A stretch of DNA of 64,000 nt, taken from positions 121,436 to 185,435 of the forward strand of contig CALYAY010000001.1 of assembly GCA_944393695.1 (NCBI GenBank). Direction: 5' to 3'. Both the position numbers and the translations under genes were made by a program. The notes beneath the pieces are model-generated. The model was not told the origin of the DNA. It worked only from the letters and a program-made list of their open reading frames with translations, and searched no databases. The stretch comes from an uncultured Alphaproteobacteria bacterium (GTDB lineage Bacteria > Pseudomonadota > Alphaproteobacteria > RF32 > CAG-239). How positions within the stretch are numbered: position 1 is the first letter of the stretch; every line of letters begins with the position of its first letter. Shown piece by piece: positions 24,691-32,581 of this stretch.

Positions 24691-25497
24691 ATGACATCTT
24701 TTACATTGGCCACCTGGAATGTTAATTCCGTCCGCATCCGTCTGGAACTTCTGCGCCGCTTAAGCGACGAGGAACGTCCGGATGTTATCTGTATTCAGGA
24801 AGTAAAAGCACGGGAAGAAGACTTTCCTTTTGATGAAATAAGAAACATGGGCTATCCGCATATTGCCCTTTACAGTCAGGCCGGTTACAACGGTGTCGCC
24901 GTTCTTTCAAAATTTCATCCGGACAATATTGAACAATTAAACTGGGTCGGAAAAACCGACGCCCGCCATATTAAAGTGACTTTGCTTAAAGATATTGAAC
25001 TGCACAATATTTATATTCCGGCCGGCGGCGATATTCCCGACCCTGTAGTCAATCTTTCTTTTGCTCACAAGCTTACTTTTATTGATGATATTGCTGAATT
25101 TTGGGAAAAACATAAAGCGGAATATCAAAACAAAAAAATGATAATCTGCGGCGACTTTAATATTGCCCCGCTGGAAAACGACGTATGGAATCACAAACAG
25201 CTTTTGAAAATCGTTTCGCATACGCCTGTTGAGATTGAACGTTTGGCCCGTCTGAAAAAATCACTGGATTTTATTGATATTTCCCGTCAGTTTTATCCCG
25301 AACCCGAAAAACTTTACACCTGGTGGAGTTATCGCAATCCCAATTGGCAGAAAAACAACAAAGGCCGCCGTCTGGATCACATCTGGATAACGCCGGCTTT
25401 GCGTAATGCAGTACAGAGCTATAAAATTCTGACGTCTGCCCGGGCATGGGAACGGCCGTCCGATCATGTCCCCGTCTTGGCCGGTTTTAAGGTTTAA
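24691..25497 (+). CDS. xthA: Exodeoxyribonuclease III (AP endonuclease)
   Basis: 268 aa EEP-fold nuclease that cuts at abasic sites and trims 3' ends in base excision repair. LATWNVNSVRIRL, CIQEVKA (catalytic Glu), GDFNIAPLENDVW, RLDHIWI and the terminal SDHVP (catalytic Asp-His) are all present. The gene lies six bases after lolA. Its stop abuts the stop of the convergent response regulator with no gap and no visible terminator, so the two transcripts probably overlap. Confidence 0.95.
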   Translation: MTSFTLATWNVNSVRIRLELLRRLSDEERPDVICIQEVKAREEDFPFDEIRNMGYPHIALYSQAGYNGVAVLSKFHPDNIEQLNWVGKTDARHIKVTLLKDIELHNIYIPAGGDIPDPVVNLSFAHKLTFIDDIAEFWEKHKAEYQNKKMIICGDFNIAPLENDVWNHKQLLKIVSHTPVEIERLARLKKSLDFIDISRQFYPEPEKLYTWWSYRNPNWQKNNKGRRLDHIWITPALRNAVQSYKILTSARAWERPSDHVPVLAGFKV

Positions 25498-26124
25498 TTA
25501 TTCTGTCTTCAAAAGATAACCGCCGTCTTCGGTCATAATCAGCTGTGCATCGGGATCATCATGTTCCACCTTTTGCCGCAGCCGGTAAACATGCGTTTCA
25601 ATCGTGTGGGTTGAAACATCGGGGCTGTATTCCCACACTTCTTGTAACAGCTCGTTTTTTGAAACGATTCTTTTTCCTGCCCGATATAAATATTTAATGA
25701 CCGCCACCTCTTTTTCCGTCAGCTTGATAACTTCGCCGTTACGCAGATTAACGATTTCTTTGCTCACCGGATGCAGTTCATAATTGTTAAAAATCAGATA
25801 ACCGTCCCGGCTGTTTTCAAAACGTTTAATTCCGGCCTGCAGCTCATCAAGAAAATCAGCAAGTTTAAACGGTTTGGTAAATATATGCCGAACCAGCGTA
25901 TCCGTATAATTATTTTCTTTTTGCGAAGTCAGCAAAAAAATCGGAACTCCGCCTTTCTGAACATGATATTTATCGGGAATGTTTTCGTCTGTAACAATAA
26001 GATCAAAATGAATTTTTTCATCTTCATTAAAAAAGACATTATAATCCGGAACATTCAGATTAATTTGCTCCTTAAGGTCGTTTTTCAAAAAGTCATCATC
26101 TGAAATCAGCAAAATATTTGGCAT
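25498..26124 (-). CDS. Orphan OmpR-type response regulator
   Basis: 208 aa. The receiver domain has the acidic pair Asp9-Asp10, phospho-acceptor Asp46 in LIVTDENIP, and the conserved Lys in FTKPF, so it should be phosphorylatable. It is shorter than usual through about residue 95. The winged-helix DNA-binding domain (VIKLTEKEVAVIKYLYRAG, THTIETHVYRLRQKVE) is complete. No histidine kinase is adjacent. It is 15 bases downstream of the porin gene on the same strand, so the two may be co-transcribed; regulation of the porin by it is only a guess. Confidence 0.88.
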   Translation of the reverse strand: MPNILLISDDDFLKNDLKEQINLNVPDYNVFFNEDEKIHFDLIVTDENIPDKYHVQKGGVPIFLLTSQKENNYTDTLVRHIFTKPFKLADFLDELQAGIKRFENSRDGYLIFNNYELHPVSKEIVNLRNGEVIKLTEKEVAVIKYLYRAGKRIVSKNELLQEVWEYSPDVSTHTIETHVYRLRQKVEHDDPDAQLIMTEDGGYLLKTE

Positions 26125-26139
26125 ATCATCCCCTTTTTA

Positions 26140-27267
26140 TCAAAAGCTCAGGCCGATTCCCGCCACAAAGGCAAAACCTTTGCGATTTTCAGAAATTTCT
26201 TTATTTTCTCCCTGAAAATCAACATGTGCCGCTGTCGCATACAGATTAACATTTTTATTCAGCTGAAAATCATTATTCAACATAAAGATTCTGTCGCGGT
26301 TATCCGTGCGTTCGGCCTTGGCTTCAAAATATCCCAGACTGGCTTTGTACGGGCCGAATTGGTATCCGATTCCGGCATTCCAGGCCTGACCTTCACGATA
26401 ATTGTCAAACCAAGCAGGCATTTGCCGGGATAAATTCTGTTCGGTAATACCATAATCATTGCCCTCAACATAGGTTTTGCGATAACTTCCGCCGACAGAC
26501 CAGTTTCCTCGTGAAAGCTTTAACCCGCCGCTGAATTCTTTGTCATTTTTATGATATATGCCATATCCCAATGATGCTTCCACAGACATAAATCCCAGAT
26601 CCGTTCCGTGATAAAGTCCGATGACATACGCATCATCCCGGGCATAGCGGGCATGGTTGTTTACCAATCCCCGACGGTTTTCCGTGTCCGAAACATAAGA
26701 AACACCCAGGATTGTATTATAAATTTGCGGGGTAAAATAAGAAAATTTAAGTGCCGCCCCGTCTGTATTCATCTCCGTGGAGTTCAGCGTTTTAAATGAT
26801 GTATATTCCCCGTTGCGGCGGTGCCAGTTGGGATTAGCAATAAAATCCACGATTTCGGAATTATTCAGCGAAAAGATTCCGGCCTCCGGCGCACCCACCG
26901 CCAAAGCCGCTGCGGCGTTTCTCATTTCCCCGGCAGATAACTGTCCGAACGGTGTATTTAAATCGGCAGAAATCTGTTTTCCCCAGCTACCGTTGTTATA
27001 ATTTTGAACTTCTTTGTCTGTTGCCGCCATAACATCCAGATAAACAACTGCGCTGTAATCCCCGTTAAACTGATATTCGGCCGAGGCGCTGAACGAACCG
27101 ATACCCTCCAATGTATTTTCTTTTTGCAAATCTTCATAACGCCGGGAAACATCACTATACCCGTAGAGCAAATCTGTTTTTCCTGAAATGTCATAACTTA
27201 TTTCACCCGCTGCTGCCGGGAAGCAAAACAAACAAGCCAAAGCCGCCGGAAATACAATTTTGGTCAT
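26140..27267 (-). CDS. Outer-membrane porin
   Basis: 375 aa with a signal peptide (TKIVFPAALACLFCFPAAAG). The mature part is built of alternating beta strands with aromatic belts and ends in GIGLSF; a terminal Phe is the BAM recognition signal for outer-membrane barrels. It fits the general Gram-negative porin type of alphaproteobacteria, though substrate preference is unknown. The start has AGAGGA about nine bases upstream. A 330-base repeat-rich stretch lies upstream. Confidence 0.82.
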   Translation of the reverse strand: MTKIVFPAALACLFCFPAAAGEISYDISGKTDLLYGYSDVSRRYEDLQKENTLEGIGSFSASAEYQFNGDYSAVVYLDVMAATDKEVQNYNNGSWGKQISADLNTPFGQLSAGEMRNAAAALAVGAPEAGIFSLNNSEIVDFIANPNWHRRNGEYTSFKTLNSTEMNTDGAALKFSYFTPQIYNTILGVSYVSDTENRRGLVNNHARYARDDAYVIGLYHGTDLGFMSVEASLGYGIYHKNDKEFSGGLKLSRGNWSVGGSYRKTYVEGNDYGITEQNLSRQMPAWFDNYREGQAWNAGIGYQFGPYKASLGYFEAKAERTDNRDRIFMLNNDFQLNKNVNLYATAAHVDFQGENKEISENRKGFAFVAGIGLSF

Positions 27268-27357
27268 TAAAACAATTCCTCTGTTTTTACAACAGGTTCA
27301 GTCTAAAATTTAAATCTTAATATATCAATAAAATAAATCTGTTCTGATTTTTCTGCC

Positions 27358-27600
27358 TTTCTCAACCTCTCCCTATGAGAGGGTAGGTTGGAGGGGGCGA
27401 CAATGTCATCCCTCGTTCAGCGCCAGTCTGAACGTCAAGGGATCTTCAAATTTGTCACCCTCTCATAGATGAGAGGGCCGGGGAGAGCAAATCCAGCCTT
27501 ACCCCTCTCGCCCTCACCCCTCCCCCTAAAACATTAGTCCCCAACTTATCCTCCCCCTGAAAACTCAGGGGGAGTTAGAGGGGGTTTTAAAATCCCCTCA
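27358..27600. repeat. Cluster of nested palindromic intergenic repeats
   Basis: This gap between porin and the XRE gene holds no convincing ORF. It contains several hairpins: CCCTCTCA-TAGA-TGAGAGGG (27461-27480), an inner unit with ATCCCT/AGGGAT and GTTCAG/CTGAAC arms (about 27409-27452), and CTCCCCCTGA-AAAC-TCAGGGGGAG (27551-27574). The inner unit seems to sit inside the outer one. These look like REP-type dispersed elements. Confidence 0.6.
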
Positions 27601-27831
27601 CTTAATCAAAATCTTCACCCGAACCCCATACACCGAGGCCAACATCAAAAGATGCTTCAGCGAAAACGAACGCCCGTTTTCTATCATCTCAATATGACAG
27701 ACTGAAATTCCGCAGGCCTCCGAAACTTCAGGCAAACTCAACTCTTTCTTATTACGCAAAAACTTCAAACGAACACCCATATCCCGTTTGATACAAAAAA
27801 TCCGATATTTAATTTTCTTTTTGGAAACCAT
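27598..27831 (-). CDS. Small XRE-family helix-turn-helix regulator
   Basis: 77 aa. MGVRLKFLRNKKELSLPEVSEACGISVCHIEMIENGRSFSLKHLLMLASVYGV is an XRE-type helix-turn-helix of nearly the whole protein length, with a basic 18-residue N-terminal arm. ATG 27831 is chosen because GGAG lies nine bases before it; longer in-frame starts run into a palindromic region. No toxin, phage or partner gene is adjacent, so it could be an autoregulated orphan or a leftover of a mobile element. Confidence 0.7.
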   Translation of the reverse strand: MVSKKKIKYRIFCIKRDMGVRLKFLRNKKELSLPEVSEACGISVCHIEMIENGRSFSLKHLLMLASVYGVRVKILIK

Positions 27832-27865
27832 AACTCTAAACTCCATTAATTTGTTAAAAACAAAA

Positions 27866-27988
27866 CCTGCCTCACAAAATGCAAAGCAGGCGGAGCTACA
27901 AAACTGTTGCAATACAGTCATCCCTATTCAATATATTCAGGATACTCCGCCCAAAAGCGGAGATACTATTGCAAAAGGTATTTTGTAG
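27866..27988. repeat. Complex inverted-repeat unit upstream of the XRE gene
   Basis: Nested arms: CTACAAAA (27896-27903) with TTTTGTAG (27981-27988); TTGCAATA (27907-27914) with TATTGCAA (27967-27974); CTCCGC (27945-27950) with GCGGAG (27957-27962). A second GCGGAG (27890-27895) could compete for the CTCCGC arm. It lies in the XRE leader or promoter region on the minus strand. The remaining gap to 28289 holds no other gene I can support. Confidence 0.5.
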
Positions 27989-28180
27989 ACACCACCGGCG
28001 ACCTCTCACCGGCAACGCCCATGATAAAAGAACAAACTCCAAATTGCAAGTATGTTTTACCTCTGACAAAAACACCCCGGCCTCTTTTATTTATGTGTTA
28101 TTTCCGACCATCCCCTTCAGACTCTTTTCTCTGTCATTCCCGTCCCTTCTTTTTTTTGTGTCATCCTCAGGCTCCCCTTT

Positions 28181-28204
28181 ATGTCATCCTCGGGTTTAAC
28201 CCGA
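28181..28204. repeat. Alphaproteobacterial-type palindromic repeat
   Basis: ATCCTCGGGTT followed directly by its complement AACCCGAGGAT, one base apart, preceded by GTC and followed by CC. It resembles the dispersed GTCATCCTCGGG... palindromes known from many alphaproteobacterial genomes. Related TGTCATYC fragments lie just upstream (28132-28180). Confidence 0.6.
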
Positions 28205-28289
28205 GGATCCAGGCAAAAAATCAGCGTCTTCCTGGCTCAGTTACTTGATTTATAACTTTTGTCAAAAAAATATCCGGTTGTCATAAGTA

Positions 28290-28318
28290 TTGACAAAAAT
28301 ACTTTATTCTACTATATT
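28290..28318 (+). promoter_or_regulatory. Strong sigma-70 promoter for the 28339 gene
   Basis: -35 TTGACA (28290-28295), 17-base spacer, -10 TATATT (28313-28318). The predicted start of transcription, about 28325, leaves only about 14 bases before ATG 28339. Confidence 0.65.
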
Positions 28319-28338
28319 ATTTGAAAATTTTTATTATT

Positions 28339-29136
28339 ATGAATGATTTATTTTTATGGTTTGGCATTATTTGTGCCTTTTATGTTGTTATTCTTCTGGT
28401 TAATTTCGGTTTAACAACTGTTTTTTCTGGTTATGGTTATCTTTCGGATAATACTATTCAAAAAAATTTTGATAAGTATCCAACAAAAATGATTCCGAAT
28501 GAATACGAAAACAACGGCAAAAAAGTCTGGGGAATGGTATATAAAGTTTCTTTATGGGGATTTTCTATTGTTTCTCAGCCAATATGGGTGGGCTCATCTT
28601 CTTGGATGCACTCGTTCTTTTTGAAAACGCCGGTCAGATGGGAAAAAATGCCTTTTTTGCAAAGCCTATATTTTAGATACAGTAAAAAAAGATATTTCAA
28701 AATCTGGAACGAAGAGGCAAATTTGACCGTTTATAGTGCAACAATAAGCTGGAAGAAATATTTTCAAATAAAAGGACATGTTCTTCCTTTGGCGGTTGAA
28801 TACGAAGATCAGGTTATAAGTCATCAGTTGCGAAATGTTAAACCCATAGCCATTTACATCAAAAAAAATTTGGCAATATCAGTCTTATCACACAAGCCTG
28901 CTGATTATCATAATATTAATCGGCAGGAAGGGAAAGATTTATTAGATGTTTGCTATGAGTTTAATTATACTTTGCGAAAACTCAATTTGCCAATGATTTG
29001 GCGTAAATGTGTTGTTCTGGGTGACGGAACTTGTTTGTTTAAAGATGGTATTGCAGACATAAAAAAACATGACTGGTTATTTTTATGGGGAGACAACAAT
29101 ATTCATTTAATCCAGCTTTATGCCAAAACAGTCTGA
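28339..29136 (+). CDS. Orphan membrane-anchored protein, AT-rich
   Basis: 265 aa, not recognised. One hydrophobic N-terminal segment (LFLWFGIICAFYVVILLVNFGL) would anchor it; the rest is aromatic and basic and most likely cytoplasmic or peripheral, with no catalytic motif seen. ATG 28339 is chosen over TTG 28321. There is no Shine-Dalgarno sequence (TTATTATTATG precedes it). Base composition is more AT-rich than the neighbours. Own promoter and own terminator make it a single-gene unit, possibly acquired. Confidence 0.65.
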   Translation: MNDLFLWFGIICAFYVVILLVNFGLTTVFSGYGYLSDNTIQKNFDKYPTKMIPNEYENNGKKVWGMVYKVSLWGFSIVSQPIWVGSSSWMHSFFLKTPVRWEKMPFLQSLYFRYSKKRYFKIWNEEANLTVYSATISWKKYFQIKGHVLPLAVEYEDQVISHQLRNVKPIAIYIKKNLAISVLSHKPADYHNINRQEGKDLLDVCYEFNYTLRKLNLPMIWRKCVVLGDGTCLFKDGIADIKKHDWLFLWGDNNIHLIQLYAKTV

Positions 29137-29147
29137 ACATTAGGTAT

Positions 29148-29185
29148 AAAAACTCCTGAAAGGCTTTGTCCTTCAGGAGTTTTTT
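29148..29185 (+). terminator. Rho-independent terminator of the 28339 gene
   Basis: AAAACTCCTGAA (29149-29160) pairs with TTCAGGAGTTTT (29172-29183), then T-run. Confidence 0.88.
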
Positions 29186-29234
29186 GCATAAAGATAACTC
29201 ACTGCCGCTATTTTCGGATAATTCGTTATTTGTA

Positions 29235-29289
29235 AAAAAAAGACGCCTGATTAAAGACGTCTTTTATAAAACTGGCGCACTCGGCGGGG
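29235..29289. repeat. Direct repeat copy 1: tRNA-Arg 3' end plus terminator, no tRNA body
   Basis: 55 bases, identical at 54 positions to 29470-29524. It carries the tRNA terminator hairpin and the last 19 bases of the tRNA-Arg (minus strand), then diverges into unrelated sequence. The 180 bases between the copies hold a GAAAACAAT/ATTGTTTTC hairpin (29297-29321) and a GGTTCGAACC T-loop-like sequence near 29449-29458, but no gene I can support. Confidence 0.85.
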
Positions 29290-29469
29290 CAGGAGGAAAG
29301 AAAACAATCCGGTGAATTGTTTTCTGACGACTGGAGCAGAACTGTTAATTTGCGCCCCAGCGGCAGCGACGGAAGCAAATGTTACAGTTACTGCTGACCG
29401 CAGCGACTTAGCGATTGCAATAGCAGAGCTTAGGAGCCAGACGAACCTTGGTTCGAACCCTGCGAACAC

Positions 29470-29524
29470 AAAAAAAGACGCCTGATTAAAGACGTCTTTC
29501 ATAAAACTGGCGCACTCGGCGGGG
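29470..29524. repeat. Direct repeat copy 2, overlapping the intact tRNA-Arg
   Basis: Second copy of the 55-base repeat, one mismatch (C for T at 29500). It contains the tRNA-Arg terminator (AAGACG 29475-29480 with CGTCTT 29493-29498, T-run on minus) and the 3' end of the intact tRNA. Confidence 0.85.
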
Positions 29525-29584
29525 TTCGAACTCACAACCTTCTGATCCGTAGTCAGATGCTCTATCCAATTGAGCTACGAGTGC
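29508..29584 (-). tRNA. tRNA-Arg (anticodon ACG)
   Basis: 77 nt with encoded CCA. Acceptor GCACTCG/CGAGTGC, D-arm TAGCTCAATTGGATAGAGC, anticodon stem TCTGA/TCAGA with loop CTACGGA. The T-stem is imperfect: GTGAG faces CCCGC, giving one A-C mismatch and one G-U pair. The 3' half from the T-loop onward is the part duplicated at 29235-29289. Confidence 0.93.
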
Positions 29585-29814
29585 ATTACCTGACATTTGT
29601 ATAGTTTAATACCCCGATTTATTTTATTTTGCAAGTAAAATTTTACCTGAATTTAAAAGAATTTTAATCTATTCTTCTTAAACTCCGAAAATAAGTAATA
29701 TATTTATAAAAAAACAAGCGTTAAATATTGTTTTTTATAAAAATCCCTTTACAAAAGCAGATAAAAGTGTAAAACAAAAAATATTATAACAGGTTTCAAA
29801 AAAAAGGTACACTG

Positions 29815-30912
29815 ATGAAAAAAATAGCTATTAAATTATCACTGGCTTCATTATCTTTAATGATAATGAGTGGTTGCACATTCAGTTCGGATGCATTGTT
29901 TCCGTCTTTGACCGGTTCGGCTTCCGGCGAAGAATATTCTTCTGATTTGCCTGATCTGGGCACCACGAATTTCCAACCGATAGAAGTTTCTGAAGGAAGC
30001 CAGACAGGTACTTTTGTCGGCCAGAAGGTTGTTTCTTTCCGCAATGAACTGACTCAGCTGCAAAATTCTATCCGCACCAATAACGAAGAATTGCAAAAGA
30101 TTCGCGCTTCTGTTATTTCCAATGCCACGCAGTATCATAAAACCATTGGCAATATCGAGGCCAAACTGCAGGTTGGCACCACGCCCGGAAACCCGAATAT
30201 GTATGCCATGCTGCAAAGTGCACAGGGCAATGTCCAGACCATGAGCATTAACACCGATGCGCTCAATCAGTTGTCTGCCCGTGTTGCGTCTGATACCGCA
30301 ATGACCGGTTACCTGTTAGATTCTATCCGTGCGGCTTATGGTGTTTCCGGAGCCGTTGATGAAGATCATCGTCAGTTGCGTATTCTTGAAAACGAAACCA
30401 ATCAAACCTCTGTTCTGATGAACAGCCTGTTATCCGAAGTTAACTCTGACATTTCCCGCCAGCAGCAATATGTAGAAGGCGCCCGCAATTATATTGTAGA
30501 TTTGAACTCGGCCATCAAAGTCGGCAGTTATGGTGTGAGCAATGTTCCTTTGTCCGGCGGCATGGCGACACCGGTTTCAGGCAGTCCTTTGCTTGTCAAT
30601 GCTTCCCGTTCGGCGACCGTATCCGGCAAACCTTTGTTTACCGCCAAATTCAACAAGTCAAATGTTAATTACAAAGATGGTCTGCAACGGGCTGTCAGCA
30701 GCGCAATTTCGGCCAAACCGTCGGTTCGCTTTGATGTTGTAGCCGTTAGTCCGGTAAGCGGCAGCCAGCTGTCTAAAGAAACGGCTCAGAAAAATGCCGT
30801 TGCCGTTTTTCAGGAAATGATTAACATGGGCGTTGGCGCCGATAAAATCAGTCTTTCCTCTAAAACCAGCAGTGAGGCCACCTCTTCTGAAGTTCAGATT
30901 TTTGTAAAATAG
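29815..30912 (+). CDS. Coiled-coil lipoprotein with a degenerate OmpA-like C terminus
   Basis: 365 aa with lipoprotein signal (LSLASLSLMIMSGC, lipobox MSGC). Residues about 65-230 are helical, with a Gln/Asn-rich coiled-coil look (FRNELTQLQNSIRTNNEELQKIRA). The last 80 residues (YKDGLQRAVSSAISAKPSVRFDVVAVSP...LSKETAQKNAVAVFQEMINMGVGADKISL) follow the OmpA-C layout but lack its usual Asp and Arg peptidoglycan contacts. That match is by pattern only. It may be an envelope-spanning lipoprotein of its own family. Own terminator at 30938. Confidence 0.75.
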   Translation: MKKIAIKLSLASLSLMIMSGCTFSSDALFPSLTGSASGEEYSSDLPDLGTTNFQPIEVSEGSQTGTFVGQKVVSFRNELTQLQNSIRTNNEELQKIRASVISNATQYHKTIGNIEAKLQVGTTPGNPNMYAMLQSAQGNVQTMSINTDALNQLSARVASDTAMTGYLLDSIRAAYGVSGAVDEDHRQLRILENETNQTSVLMNSLLSEVNSDISRQQQYVEGARNYIVDLNSAIKVGSYGVSNVPLSGGMATPVSGSPLLVNASRSATVSGKPLFTAKFNKSNVNYKDGLQRAVSSAISAKPSVRFDVVAVSPVSGSQLSKETAQKNAVAVFQEMINMGVGADKISLSSKTSSEATSSEVQIFVK

Positions 30913-30937
30913 TTTTTTACAAATTAAGCAAGACGCT

Positions 30938-30968
30938 AAAAGCCCGGATTCTTTTTCCGGGCTTTTAA
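30938..30968 (+). terminator. Rho-independent terminator of the 29815 lipoprotein gene
   Basis: AAAAGCCCGG (30938-30947) pairs with CCGGGCTTTT (30957-30966). Confidence 0.85.
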
Positions 30969-30985
30969 TTTATCCTGTTCAGCAC

Positions 30986-31012
30986 AAAAAAAACGCCGCA
31001 AAACCTGCAGCG
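30986..31012 (-). terminator. Terminator of tRNA-Ala (CGC)
   Basis: On minus, CGCTGC (31007-31012) pairs with GCGGCG (30994-30999), followed by a run of eight T. Confidence 0.7.
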
Positions 31013-31021
31013 CCTGGAAAC

Positions 31022-31097
31022 TGGTGGAGCTAAGCGGGATCGAACCGCTGACCTACTGATTGCGAACCAGTCGCTCTCCCAACTGAGCTATAGCCCC
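31022..31097 (-). tRNA. tRNA-Ala (anticodon CGC)
   Basis: 76 nt with encoded CCA. Acceptor GGGGCTA/TAGCTCC contains the G3-U70 pair that marks alanine tRNAs. Anticodon loop TTCGCAA reads CGC, decoding GCG. T-arm GCGGTTCGATCCCGC. Confidence 0.95.
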
Positions 31098-31106
31098 GTT
31101 TCTTAA

Positions 31107-31128
31107 TTAAAAACCGCCCAAAGGCGGC
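31107..31128 (-). terminator. Terminator of tRNA-Ala (GGC)
   Basis: On minus, CCGCC (31123-31127) and GGCGG (31114-31118) form a five-pair stem with a four-base loop, followed by TTTTT. Confidence 0.65.
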
Positions 31129-31136
31129 TAGGAAAC

Positions 31137-31212
<76 letters not shown>

Positions 31213-31316
31213 AATGACAAAGCGAATATAAATAAACCGAAATAAAATGTCAAACAATTTTTTTGAAAAAAACAAAAATTCCTTCTCCTGCATTTAACCG
31301 GAGAAGGAATTTTGTA

Positions 31317-31844
31317 TTATTCCGCGGCACCATACTGTTCCGGATAAAAGCCCCAGGAATCCTTGGCTTTCAGGTCAAGAACATAAATACAGCAGCTGTC
31401 GTTGTCGTCATAATACTCCGGCAAAACCGCTTGCAGCTTAAATCCGTATTTTTCATAAAAACGACGGGTTGGAGCATATAATTCTTTGCTTTCGGTTTTC
31501 AAATAGATTTTGCTTGCTCCTTTTTTACGCAACTTGGACACCAGCTTGTTAAGCAGATTATGCCCGATTCCCAAGCCGCGATATTCGTTAAGCGTAGACA
31601 GCCAGTAAATCTCGTAAGTTCCTTCCTTGGCGTCGGGAATTTCACCATAACACACATAAGCAACCGGATGATTCATATAATCCGCAAACAAAAATTTATG
31701 GCTTGTGTCTTTTTGATTAAGCAGATTTTTGGCAATATCCACATTAATACGAACATCTTGTTCATCGAAAAAACCTGTGGATTCTGCAATTTGGCGAATA
31801 GCCTGAGGGTCGTTTTTCTCAATTTTGCTTCTGAAGGACAACAT
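31317..31844 (-). CDS. GNAT family N-acetyltransferase
   Basis: 175 aa. YRGLGIGHNLLNKLV is the acetyl-CoA binding motif A, and FYEKYGFKLQAVLPEYY matches motif B. The acceptor is unknown. GGGGGTG lies before ATG 31844, and a 52-codon ORF ends two bases upstream, so translation may be coupled. Downstream come the tRNA-Ala genes. Confidence 0.85.
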   Translation of the reverse strand: MLSFRSKIEKNDPQAIRQIAESTGFFDEQDVRINVDIAKNLLNQKDTSHKFLFADYMNHPVAYVCYGEIPDAKEGTYEIYWLSTLNEYRGLGIGHNLLNKLVSKLRKKGASKIYLKTESKELYAPTRRFYEKYGFKLQAVLPEYYDDNDSCCIYVLDLKAKDSWGFYPEQYGAAE

Positions 31845-31846
31845 AA

Positions 31847-32005
31847 TTACACCCCCTTCAGAACCGATAAGCCCTCACAATCACTTGTAAAAGAAAAATC
31901 AGGATTCCTAAAATATTGAAAATAATTGCTCGTTAACAACAAAGACCTACATCGGTCTAAATCATTATTATTACTTGACGCTGTAACCGGCGTTTCCGTA
32001 AACAT
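31847..32005 (-). CDS. Small hypothetical protein upstream of a GNAT gene
   Basis: 52 aa, no known family: FTETPVTASSNNNDLDRCRS then a moderately aromatic middle. GGAG stands five bases before the ATG, a good promoter lies at 32062-32090, and the stop codon is two bases before the GNAT start. These three facts support translation. It may be a real small protein or a leader peptide for the acetyltransferase gene. Confidence 0.5.
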   Translation of the reverse strand: MFTETPVTASSNNNDLDRCRSLLLTSNYFQYFRNPDFSFTSDCEGLSVLKGV

Positions 32006-32061
32006 AAAAACTCCATACTTGTTAATCCGATGCACGAAATGTTTCCGTTCCGTACATTCAT

Positions 32062-32090
32062 AATATATAATAAAACGGGCTTTTTGACAA
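32062..32090 (-). promoter_or_regulatory. Promoter for small ORF-GNAT unit
   Basis: Minus strand -35 TTGTCA (32085-32090), 17-base spacer, -10 TATATT (32062-32067). Confidence 0.6.
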
Positions 32091-32110
32091 GATGGTTATC
32101 TGAAAATATT

Positions 32111-32581
32111 TTAGGAATCGCCGGCAAAAACTTTTTTACAGCCGCTGAAACATCCCTGCGCCCAGGCCATGAGCAGTTCGGCTTCTCCGGTTTCCTCATC
32201 TGTACCCTCCGCCACAGCCTTAAAACCGTGTTTTTGATAAAAGGTCAGGGCGTTGGCGTTTCGGATAAACACTTTGAGTTGCATATTTGGCCGCCGCCGC
32301 CGGATATAGCACAACAGCTTGGTGCCGATTTTCTGCCGCTGATATTGCGGATGAACAAACAACGCACCGATATAATTATTGTCCAACAGACTAATAAATC
32401 CCTTAATTTTATGTTTGTCTTCAAAAACAAAAGTATTTGACAGCGGCAGATAATGTTTCCAGATTTTGTCTGCCAGCTTTTCCCAATGTTCGGAAGAAAT
32501 AAAATAATGCCCCTGCCGGCTGGCTTCCAGCCATAAATCTGCCAGTTTTTGATAGTCCTGATCTGTTGATTTTCTAATCAT
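32111..32581 (-). CDS. GNAT family N-acetyltransferase (YjaB-like)
   Basis: 156 aa from ATG 32581, which has GCGAGG a few bases upstream; an in-frame ATG at 32617 adds 12 residues without a better site. HPQYQRQKIGTKLLCYI is motif A (with QKIG in place of the usual RGIG), and NALTFYQKHGFKAV is motif B. GFISLLDNNYIGALFV precedes it, as in YjaB-type enzymes. Acceptor unknown. Confidence 0.82.
   Translation of the reverse strand: MIRKSTDQDYQKLADLWLEASRQGHYFISSEHWEKLADKIWKHYLPLSNTFVFEDKHKIKGFISLLDNNYIGALFVHPQYQRQKIGTKLLCYIRRRRPNMQLKVFIRNANALTFYQKHGFKAVAEGTDEETGEAELLMAWAQGCFSGCKKVFAGDS

Noticed and set aside
27358..28204. CRISPR array
   Set aside because: The repeats are palindromes of different sequence with irregular spacing and there are no cas genes.
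29251..29535. 94-codon minus-strand ORF through the tRNA-Arg repeat
   Set aside because: It overlaps the tRNA 3' end and both terminator repeats, has no ribosome site, and its translation follows tRNA sequence.
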